Origin: Clostridia bacterium
GTDB lineage: Bacteria > Bacillota > Clostridia > Oscillospirales > CAG-272
Length of the DNA stretch: 7,576 nt
NCBI GenBank assembly: GCA_017420845.1
Contig: JAFQOC010000369.1
Location: 1-7,576, forward strand
Direction of reading: 5' to 3'
Notes under the pieces: generated by a model
What the model was told of the DNA's origin: nothing
Seen by the model: the letters and a program-made list of their open reading frames with translations, nothing else
The model's database searches: none
Shown: one piece after another, positions 1 through 5,625 of the stretch
How the letters are laid out: the number at the start of each line of letters is the position of its first letter
Numbering within the stretch: position 1 is the first letter of the stretch
Made by a program: the position numbers and the translations under genes

Positions 1-228
1 ACCCTCCCGTCCCTTTTGGCGGAGGGCAGGAATCATGACCGACACGGGGTAAGCGAGAATGGGGAGGATGGTCAAACCACCGAGGGAGACCATGAACTCC
101 ACGGGGGTAGCGAAGACGTCGTCGCGGAGAGTGAAGAGCAGGACAAGGAGGATCCCCACCATCACGGGGGGGACGGATACGATGCGGACGACGTGGGCGA
201 GGATGAGATGAAAGGGCTTTTTGCTCAC
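1..228 (-). CDS. Membrane protein N-terminus, probable PAP2-family phosphatase (partial)
   Basis: Only the first 76 codons are in the window; the 3' end lies beyond base 1. Translation begins at a GTG (228-226) preceded by AAGAAGG seven bases upstream, and no in-frame ATG lies nearby upstream. Two hydrophobic stretches are visible, about residues 14-34 and 41-68, separated by a short polar loop containing Arg-Asp-Asp. The second ends in a basic IPALRQKGREG segment. This layout, with TM helices ending in a Tyr-Pro motif and a GREG-like basic turn, resembles the N-terminus of clostridial PAP2-type lipid phosphatases. The catalytic motifs of that family would lie outside the window, so the family call is inference from resemblance. 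That it is an integral membrane protein is much safer. It lies downstream of nif3 on the same strand but beyond a terminator, so it is probably a separate transcription unit. Confidence 0.55.
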   Translation of the reverse strand, partial: MSKKPFHLILAHVVRIVSVPPVMVGILLVLLFTLRDDVFATPVEFMVSLGGLTILPILAYPVSVMIPALRQKGREG

Positions 229-275
229 GGGGATACCTTCTTTTCTATGGATTGGAAAACGGCGGGGCACTTCCC

Positions 276-306
276 TCTATAGGATACAGCGAGTCTGTGA
301 ACTCAA
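276..306 (-). promoter_or_regulatory. Weak candidate promoter for the partial membrane protein gene
   Basis: Read on the minus strand, TTGAGT (306-301) is followed after 19 bases by TATAGA (281-276), about 48 bases upstream of the GTG start at 228. It sits just past the nif3 terminator, where a new promoter would be expected. The spacer is longer than the 17-base optimum and both boxes deviate from consensus, so this is only a candidate. Confidence 0.25.
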
Positions 307-315
307 CATAAATCG

Positions 316-340
316 AAAAAGGGTTACATGGGCATAACCC
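316..340 (-). terminator. Rho-independent terminator after nif3
   Basis: On the minus strand, GGGTTA and TAACCC (340-335 and 326-321) form a perfect six-base-pair stem with an eight-base loop, followed directly by a run of five T (320-316). It begins 28 bases beyond the nif3 stop codon, the expected place for the end of the trmK-nif3 transcript. The overlapping ATGGG/CCCAT pair (329-333 with 339-343) could form a competing hairpin, but only the first is followed by the T-run. Confidence 0.75.
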
Positions 341-367
341 ATTGTCGGATAGGAATTTTTAAAAATC

Positions 368-1147
368 TCAGCGGACCTCGACGAGGGTGGTCCTGACCAC
401 ACGGACGGGGGCCTCGGGGCAGATCTCGGCGCACAGCTCAGCAAGGCGGGCGAGGACGGGGGCCTCGGTGTGGTAGTGGCCTGCCATGATGAGGTTGATG
501 TCCCCGTAGGGCGCGTCGCAGAGCTGATGGTAGCGGAGCTCACCCGTGACGTAGGTGTCGGCTCCCGCGGCCGCGGCGGCGAAGATATCGTCATCCCCCG
601 CGCCGCCAACCACGGCCACGCGGCGGACGGGCTTTCCGCACCCCGCGAAGATCAGGCAGGGGAGGCCCAGGGCGGTCTTGACGGTCTCGACGAAGGCATC
701 GGCGGTCATCTCGGCGGGGAGGTCTCCCACGCGGCCGATGGGCTTGCCCGCGGGGTTGGCGTTGTCCCCAAAGGGTTCAATGTTGGTCAGTCCCAGGGCG
801 GCGGCGAGGCAGTCGTTGACTCCGCCGTCGGCGGCGTCCAGGCGGGTGTGGAAGGCCATGGCGGTGATGCCGCTTTGGATCATGCGGATGACCTTGCGGG
901 AGCCCGTATCGCGGCCGTCCACGGTCTTCAGCCCGCGGAAGAGCATGGGATGGTGGGTGAGGAGGACGTTACAGCCCGACTCGATGGCGGCCTCCACCGC
1001 GTCCTCGGTGGGGTCCAGGGCGATCAAAACACCCGTCACGGGGGTATCAAGATCGGGGGCGCAGGATATGCCGTCGTTGTCCCAGTCCCAGGAGAGGGAG
1101 CGGGGGAGTCTTTCTTCCAGGGCGGCGTAGAATTCGCGGATGGTCAT
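368..1147 (-). CDS. Nif3-like dinuclear metal centre protein, short (YbgI-type) form
   Basis: A 259-residue member of the Nif3/YbgI/YqfO family, cytoplasmic proteins that bind two metal ions in a toroidal hexamer. Their biochemical role is still poorly settled; GTP cyclohydrolase 1 type 2 is a frequent database name. Expected metal-ligand motifs are present: LLTHHP with His65/His66, FHTRLDAA with His100 and Asp104, and GHYHTE with His224 and Glu228. The N-terminal WDNDGI segment (22-27) corresponds to the family's WDNVG motif. The length matches the single-domain E. coli YbgI type; the CutA/PII-like insertion that makes B. subtilis YqfO about 370 residues is absent. The ATG at 1147 has an AAGGAG site that overlaps the TAA stop of trmK, with only 11 bases between the genes, so the two are probably translationally linked. 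A terminator follows the stop. Confidence 0.92.
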   Translation of the reverse strand: MTIREFYAALEERLPRSLSWDWDNDGISCAPDLDTPVTGVLIALDPTEDAVEAAIESGCNVLLTHHPMLFRGLKTVDGRDTGSRKVIRMIQSGITAMAFHTRLDAADGGVNDCLAAALGLTNIEPFGDNANPAGKPIGRVGDLPAEMTADAFVETVKTALGLPCLIFAGCGKPVRRVAVVGGAGDDDIFAAAAAGADTYVTGELRYHQLCDAPYGDINLIMAGHYHTEAPVLARLAELCAEICPEAPVRVVRTTLVEVR

Positions 1148-1158
1148 GGTGTTTCTCC

Positions 1159-1893
1159 TTACAGTTGATTCCGCAGCGCCGTCAACGACACCACCAACAG
1201 ATCCTGCTCGGGGGTCTTCTGCCCCGCCCGTCTGCGGGTGTCGCGGATATAGGTCTCGGTGCGGAGGGTCTTGTCGATAAGGGCTGCGTAGAGGGCTTTT
1301 TGTTCGGGGTCGGTCACGCGGAAGCTCTTCTGCCCCACCGCCAGCTCGGCGGGAGACAGGGTAGGCGGGGTGTAGCCCTCGGGGGCGGGCTCGGCGCAGA
1401 GGGTCTGGTAGATGCGGTCCCCCTCCCGGGAGAGGGTCTCGCCCACAATGGCGTAGCCCATCTTAAGAAGGTACTCACGGAGCTTTTCGGCGTGGGTCAT
1501 GGGCTGGAGGATCAAGCGCTTCCCCGCCGTATGGACCCAGGGGGCGGCCTCCAGAATGGCCGCGATCAGCTCGCCGCCCATGCCGAAGATGATGATATCC
1601 TCGGGGTCGTAGGCATCCAGTCCCGTCAGGCCGTCGGGTTGGATGGTTCGTATGTATGGGGTCAGCCTCGCCTCGGCGATATGCTGATCGGCGCGCTCCA
1701 CAGGCCCCTTGTTGATGTCGGCGGCGATGGCGCAGAGGCTTTCGCCGTTCTTTACGGTCACGGGGGTGAGCTTTCTCTGCTGGCAGAGGTAGATGGGCAG
1801 GTAGGCGTGGTCGGTACCGATGTCGGCGACAAGACGGCCGCCGCGGACATAGGGGACGGCGGTCATGAGGCGAGGAGTCAGTTTTACGGACAT
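1159..1893 (-). CDS. trmK: tRNA (adenine(22)-N(1))-methyltransferase TrmK
   Basis: A 244-residue Rossmann-fold methyltransferase of the TrmK (YqfN) family, which methylates N1 of adenine 22 in the tRNA D-loop region using S-adenosylmethionine. Motif I is VADIGTDHAYLP (residues 22-33), the acidic-loop region is ADINKGPVERA (58-68), and the family-typical GMGGELI lies at 104-110, followed by a LILQPM strand. I chose the ATG at 1893 because the protein then starts MSVKLTPRL, as family members do, and GAAAGGG lies upstream; an in-frame start at 1950 would add 19 unrelated residues. Compared with the streptococcal and B. subtilis proteins as I recall them, about ten extra residues (around 43-52) lie between motif I and the acidic loop. 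The nif3 gene follows 11 bases downstream, a neighbour arrangement widely conserved in Firmicutes. Confidence 0.92.
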   Translation of the reverse strand: MSVKLTPRLMTAVPYVRGGRLVADIGTDHAYLPIYLCQQRKLTPVTVKNGESLCAIAADINKGPVERADQHIAEARLTPYIRTIQPDGLTGLDAYDPEDIIIFGMGGELIAAILEAAPWVHTAGKRLILQPMTHAEKLREYLLKMGYAIVGETLSREGDRIYQTLCAEPAPEGYTPPTLSPAELAVGQKSFRVTDPEQKALYAALIDKTLRTETYIRDTRRRAGQKTPEQDLLVVSLTALRNQL

Positions 1894-1923
1894 GGGAGGT
1901 TCCCTTTCAATCATAAGTAAGGG

Positions 1924-1948
1924 GACGGCCCGCGTTAAGGGAGCCGTC
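1924..1948 (-). other. GC-rich hairpin between the DUF1858 gene and trmK
   Basis: On the minus strand, GACGGC (1948-1943) pairs with GCCGTC (1929-1924), and the stem extends inward as CC/GG after a one-base bulge, giving about eight base pairs. It starts 11 bases after the DUF1858 stop and ends about 30 bases before trmK. No T-run follows, so it is not a standard terminator. It may lower read-through or stabilise the 3' end of the short upstream message; that role is inference. Confidence 0.45.
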
Positions 1949-1959
1949 ACGTTGGTGTT

Positions 1960-2169
1960 TTACGCGTTCTCAGCGAGGAAAGCGTTGATCTTCTCCACCA
2001 GAGCGTCGGCGTCGGTATCGTGGACGGCGCAGGCCTCCTCAATGGACTCACCGCGGGACATGGGGCAGCCCAGGCAGTGCATGCCGATCTCCAGGAAGAA
2101 AACGGCGGTATCGGGAGCGGCGTCCAGAATGTCGCCGATAACGGTCTGTTTGGTAACCTTCTTCATCAT
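1960..2169 (-). CDS. DUF1858 redox-disulfide domain protein
   Basis: A 69-residue protein that is essentially a single DUF1858 domain, also described as the hybrid-cluster-protein-associated redox disulfide domain. The diagnostic segment is GMHCLGCPMSRGESIEEAC (residues 29-47), with the CxxC pair Cys32 and Cys35 in the Cys-x-Gly-Cys-Pro arrangement typical of the family. It starts with a segment of the form VTKQTVIGDILDAAPDTAVFF, also typical. The function is not established; a thiol redox or metal-binding role is inferred from the CxxC. Two adjacent ATG codons (2169 and 2166) are possible starts. AAGGAGG five bases before the first supports either; I use the first. A larger in-frame opening back to 2310 is not used because it would cover the promoter. 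No hybrid cluster protein gene is in the window. The gene may be co-transcribed with trmK and nif3 from the promoter at 2198-2226. Confidence 0.88.
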   Translation of the reverse strand: MMKKVTKQTVIGDILDAAPDTAVFFLEIGMHCLGCPMSRGESIEEACAVHDTDADALVEKINAFLAENA

Positions 2170-2197
2170 GATAACCTCCTTGTGTTGTTTCGATACT

Positions 2198-2226
2198 ATT
2201 ATACTATGGTTTGCCCCGTCTGTCAA
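2198..2226 (-). promoter_or_regulatory. Perfect sigma-A consensus promoter for DUF1858-trmK-nif3
   Basis: On the minus strand, TTGACA (2226-2221), a 17-base spacer and TATAAT (2203-2198) match the housekeeping consensus at all twelve positions with optimal spacing. Transcription would begin around 2191, giving a leader of about 20 bases that carries the AAGGAGG site. No promoter is evident immediately before trmK, so this one probably also serves trmK and nif3. Confidence 0.9.
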
Positions 2227-2333
2227 GTATATGCGGAAAGAAAATTTTGGTCCCCATAGTCGTTTCCTGAGGCAAAAAGGAGTACCGACCGACGAAATCG
2301 TATATCGCATTGTATATTATTATGGAAAGACAG

Positions 2334-2362
2334 TTGACAAACCACGGTTTTTATGGTACAAT
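2334..2362 (+). promoter_or_regulatory. Sigma-A-type promoter for the glycan-processing operon
   Basis: TTGACA (2334-2339), a 17-base spacer and TACAAT (2357-2362) give a near-consensus promoter, with one mismatch in the -10 box. It lies 61 bases before the serine hydrolase ATG and faces away from the DUF1858 promoter; the two -35 boxes are about 107 bases apart. The leader carries an AAAGGAGAA ribosome binding site at 2406-2414. Confidence 0.85.
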
Positions 2363-2364
2363 TA

Positions 2365-2380
2365 CCCTGTATATTCAGGG
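2365..2380 (+). promoter_or_regulatory. Imperfect palindrome over the predicted transcription start; candidate operator
   Basis: CCCTG (2365-2369) and CAGGG (2376-2380) are perfect inverted arms around a six-base AT-only centre. The palindrome begins two bases after the -10 box and covers the expected +1 at about 2369. That position suits a repressor site; a small 5' leader hairpin is the alternative. No regulator gene is in the window. Confidence 0.4.
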
Positions 2381-2423
2381 CATTTTTCGTATGAACGAAA
2401 GACCGAAAGGAGAACACCTTACC

Positions 2424-3590
2424 ATGAAACATCTGAACCGAGAGAAGCTGACCGAGCTGCTGACAAAGCGCACCGCCGAGGATATGGCCGACGGCCGCAT
2501 CGGCGGTACGGGTCTTTGCGTCATGCAGGATGGGAAAGAGATCTATAAGGCCTACAGCGGCAAGTGGAGCTACGGGCAAGACATTCCCCTGACCGAGGAG
2601 AACGGAGACACCACCATTTTCCGCCTGGCATCCATGACCAAGCCCATTACCGCCATCGCTGTCCTCATTCAGGTCAGCCGCGGAAAGCTGGGTCTGGATC
2701 AGCCCGTCACCGATCTTCTCCCGCAGTTTTCGGACATGTGGGTGGGGGAGCTGAAGGACGACCGGGTGGTGGCCAAGGAGCCCGCCAAGCGTCTTCTGAC
2801 TCCCCGTATTCTCCTGTCCCACCAGAACGGCCTCCACGCGGGAGAGCTGGGTAACCGACAGGGGCTGGGATCCGACGAGGACAGGCAGGATCTGGAGCAC
2901 GTGGTGAACTACTTCTCCACCCTCAAGCTGGACTTCCAGCCCACCGAGGCCCAGATGTACAGCGCCACCGCCGCCTTCGACGTCTGCGCCCGTCTGGTGG
3001 AGCTGACCTCGGGGATGCCCTACAACGAGTTTGTCACCAAGGAAATTTTCGAGCCTCTGGGCATGAAGGACACCACCTTCACCCCCTCCGACGATCAGTG
3101 GAGCCGCTTCATCATCATGCACAACCGCAAGGAAACGAATGGTCACGGCGAGAGCGAGGACGGGGCTACCCATCCCGGCTGTATTTTTGAGAATTTCCCT
3201 CTGACCTGGTTCTCGGGGGGCGCGGGGCTCGCATCCACCCTGCCCGATTACGTAAAATTCGCCGAGATGCTGGTGAATGGAGGCAGACTTCCCGACGGCA
3301 CTCAGCTGGTTCCCGAGGAGCTGATCCGGGAGATGGGCACCCCCTGGGTTCCCTTTGAGGTCATGCCCGCCTGGGAGCGCTGGGGTCTGGGCGTGCGGGT
3401 CATCACCGACGAGCGCCACTGGCTCCCCGTGACCACCTTCGGCTGGAGCGGTGCCTACGGCTCCCACTTCTGGGTGGATCCCGTCAATAAGATCACCGCA
3501 GTCTACATGAAGAACTCCCGCTATGACGGCGGCGCGGGATCTCAGACCTCCATCCACTTTGAGCAGGACGTCTACGCCTGCCTGGAGTGA
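2424..3590 (+). CDS. Serine hydrolase, class C beta-lactamase/esterase-like family
   Basis: A 388-residue protein of the beta-lactamase-related serine hydrolase family (Pfam Beta-lactamase; includes family VIII esterases and DD-peptidases). The nucleophile motif SxxK is SMTK, Ser70 and Lys73, in the typical context FRLASMTKPITA. The second motif keeps the tyrosine (MYSATAAFDV, Tyr179), but the usual Asn of YxN is Ala181. The third motif region is FGWSGAYGSHFWVDP (339-353), in place of the Lys-Thr-Gly of true beta-lactamases and as seen in esterase-like members. No signal peptide or membrane segment is evident, so it is probably cytoplasmic, which argues against a resistance role. The start at 2424 follows AAAGGAG by about ten bases. 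It is first in an operon with a polysaccharide lyase 10 bases downstream, so removal of ester groups from sugars is plausible, but the substrate is unknown. Confidence 0.88.
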   Translation: MKHLNREKLTELLTKRTAEDMADGRIGGTGLCVMQDGKEIYKAYSGKWSYGQDIPLTEENGDTTIFRLASMTKPITAIAVLIQVSRGKLGLDQPVTDLLPQFSDMWVGELKDDRVVAKEPAKRLLTPRILLSHQNGLHAGELGNRQGLGSDEDRQDLEHVVNYFSTLKLDFQPTEAQMYSATAAFDVCARLVELTSGMPYNEFVTKEIFEPLGMKDTTFTPSDDQWSRFIIMHNRKETNGHGESEDGATHPGCIFENFPLTWFSGGAGLASTLPDYVKFAEMLVNGGRLPDGTQLVPEELIREMGTPWVPFEVMPAWERWGLGVRVITDERHWLPVTTFGWSGAYGSHFWVDPVNKITAVYMKNSRYDGGAGSQTSIHFEQDVYACLE

Positions 3591-3600
3591 GACCGCGGCC

Positions 3601-5613
3601 ATGGATATGCTGACCACCTACGAAAAGCTGTTCTGTGAGTCTCTGGATACATCCATCCCCGCCCTGGCAGACATAGACCGCACCTTCCGCGAAAGGGGAG
3701 TGGAGGCCGCCGAAAAGCAGTTGGCCGACTACGTCCGCTCCTCCCTGCGGACCGATGCATACTTTACCATACCCTATCAGGCACGGGACAACACGTGGTG
3801 CGCCCCCGATGCCGACGATCTGACTGCCGCCGAAACCATCCTCACGGGCGAGCTTCGCTCCTGCGGCTTTCCCCACAAATTTCCCGACATCGCCTCGGTG
3901 GACTGGGAATGCAATCCCACCCCCAACCATTACGCTGAATGGACGTGGCAGCTTTCCCGCCACCATGAATGGCGGTGTCTGGGGCATTGTTACCGTGAAA
4001 CGGGAGACGAGCGATACGCCAAGGGCTTCGTTGAGCTGATGATGAGCTGGTGTCGGCAAGCCACCTGCCCTGTGGACGCTCCCTTCTACCACACCAAGTG
4101 CTGGCGCACCATTGAGGCGGGTATCCGCATGACTATGAACTGGCACTACGCCTTCTACGCCTGTATCCACTCCCCCCACATGACGAATCACGTCATCACC
4201 ACCTTTGTCCGCTCCCTCTGCGACCATGGCTACCGCCTGCGGAATTTCGGTAGTGGCGGCGGCAACTGGCGGGCCATGGAAATGGCGGGGCTTTCCCACA
4301 TCGCCATGCTGTTTCCTTTTTTGCGGGAAGCCGAGGAGTGGGGCAAGCGCGCCTTTTCGGTACTTGAGGCGGAGCTGGATCAGCAGGTCTATGCCGACGG
4401 CTTCCAGTTTGAGCTGTCCACCAACTACCACGACGTGATCATCATCAACTACCACCGTGTCCTGGCCGTGGCCAAGGCTATGGGCTATCCCATTCCTCCG
4501 GCGCTGTCACGAAAGCTGCTCCGCCTTTTTGAGCTGGATATCCACGTGACCTGCCCCGACGGTCGCTACCCCGACATCAACGACGGCCTCCGGGGGGAAC
4601 TGTCCTACTGGTGCGGCCTCGGTCTGGAGTATTTTCCCGACCACGAAGCCATCCGCTACTTTGCCACTCATCGCAAGGAGGGGACACCTCCCCCCTATAC
4701 CAGCGTCGCCCTTCCCTATTCGGGGCTTGCCTTCATGCGGACGGGCTGGGGAACGGAGGATCTGTGGTGCTTCTTTGACGGCGGCGACTTCGGCCGCGGA
4801 CATCAGCACGAGGACAAGCTGAACCTCCTGCTCTCCGCCTTTGGCAAGAATCTGCTTGTGGACGCGGGCAACTACGCCTACGATGACTCCCCCATGCGCC
4901 GCTTCGTGCTGGAGACCCGCTCCCATAACTGCGCTCTGGTAGATGACATGGGGCAGAACCGCCGCGGACGCTACTCCTGGCGGGACGAGCCTCTGGACGG
5001 CTATGCGGGGATGAAGTGGCACTTTTCCTCCCCCGTGGACACCGCGGAGGGGATTTACGACCAGGGCTACGGCCCCGATTTTCTCCCCGTGACCCATACG
5101 CGCAAGGTGATCCTGTTCAAGAAAGGCTTGGAGGGTAGTCACCCCTTCGCCGTGGTTATAGACCGCTTTGCCTCGGGTGACGGATTGGAGCATACCTATG
5201 CCCCCTCCTACCAGCTGGGCTTCGAGCCCTATACCGACAACGGCCGCCAATTCACCGTGAATCACGGAGCAGGTGTGACCTTCACCCTCACCGCCTCGGT
5301 TCCCCATACCGTGGTTACGGGACAGACCGAACCGTTGTTTATGGGCTGGCGCAAGGTCTACGATAACGCCGCCGCCATCAACGAGGGGCTTCCCGCCCCC
5401 TGTGTCCGCTACCCCGTGACGGGTACGGCCGCACGTACCGTCACCGCGCTCTGTCCCCGCAAGGACGGCGGTAAGACCGTGGCCGAGGTGATCGCTTCCC
5501 GGGATACGGAGGACACCGCCGTGACCCTGATTTTTACGGACGGGACCGAGGTGACCGTCCACGAGGAGGACTATCCCTGTTCCACGGAAAATCCCGATAA
5601 ACTCTACGAATAA
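3601..5613 (+). CDS. Heparinase II/III family polysaccharide lyase
   Basis: A 670-residue protein with the heparinase II/III architecture: an N-terminal alpha-helical toroid (about residues 1-340) and a C-terminal beta-sandwich domain (about 370-670). Family landmarks are GGNWRAMEMAGL (Asn222, Trp223), ADGFQFELSTNYH (Asp266-Gly267, Tyr276), the metal/active-site strand GHQHEDKLNLLLSAFGKNLLVDAGNY (His401, His403, Asp405) and SHNCALVDDMGQ (441-452). Asn222, Tyr276 and His401 probably match the Asn/His, Tyr and His catalytic positions of characterised members. Such enzymes cleave uronic-acid-containing polysaccharides (heparan sulfate, alginate and others) by beta-elimination; the substrate here cannot be read from sequence. 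No signal peptide is seen, suggesting action on imported oligosaccharides. I chose ATG 3601 (3607 is possible). A GGAG at 3584-3587, next to the hydrolase stop, is rather far away, so initiation may depend on coupling to the upstream gene. A start at 3523 would overlap it. Confidence 0.9.
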   Translation: MDMLTTYEKLFCESLDTSIPALADIDRTFRERGVEAAEKQLADYVRSSLRTDAYFTIPYQARDNTWCAPDADDLTAAETILTGELRSCGFPHKFPDIASVDWECNPTPNHYAEWTWQLSRHHEWRCLGHCYRETGDERYAKGFVELMMSWCRQATCPVDAPFYHTKCWRTIEAGIRMTMNWHYAFYACIHSPHMTNHVITTFVRSLCDHGYRLRNFGSGGGNWRAMEMAGLSHIAMLFPFLREAEEWGKRAFSVLEAELDQQVYADGFQFELSTNYHDVIIINYHRVLAVAKAMGYPIPPALSRKLLRLFELDIHVTCPDGRYPDINDGLRGELSYWCGLGLEYFPDHEAIRYFATHRKEGTPPPYTSVALPYSGLAFMRTGWGTEDLWCFFDGGDFGRGHQHEDKLNLLLSAFGKNLLVDAGNYAYDDSPMRRFVLETRSHNCALVDDMGQNRRGRYSWRDEPLDGYAGMKWHFSSPVDTAEGIYDQGYGPDFLPVTHTRKVILFKKGLEGSHPFAVVIDRFASGDGLEHTYAPSYQLGFEPYTDNGRQFTVNHGAGVTFTLTASVPHTVVTGQTEPLFMGWRKVYDNAAAINEGLPAPCVRYPVTGTAARTVTALCPRKDGGKTVAEVIASRDTEDTAVTLIFTDGTEVTVHEEDYPCSTENPDKLYE

Positions 5614-5625
5614 GGAGATCCCACC

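Noticed and set aside
470..1168. A 232-codon plus-strand frame across nif3
   Set aside because: It is antisense to a gene with complete Nif3 metal motifs. Its own translation is Gly/Val/Asp-rich without domain features.
1894..1950. An upstream start adding 19 residues to TrmK
   Set aside because: The extension has no family counterpart and overlaps the intergenic hairpin. The ATG at 1893 has a purine-rich ribosome site and the expected N-terminus.
2424..3590. The serine hydrolase as an antibiotic-resistance beta-lactamase
   Set aside because: It has no signal peptide, the YxN motif has Ala for Asn, there is no KTG-type third motif, and it sits in a carbohydrate operon.
3523..3600. An upstream start that would lengthen the lyase by 26 residues
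   Set aside because: The added residues are an out-of-frame reading of the serine hydrolase C-terminus and look non-native. ATG 3601 leaves the genes non-overlapping.
2223..3617. A 464-codon open frame antisense to the serine hydrolase
   Set aside because: There are no recognisable motifs, the composition is typical of a shadow frame, and it covers the divergent promoters.
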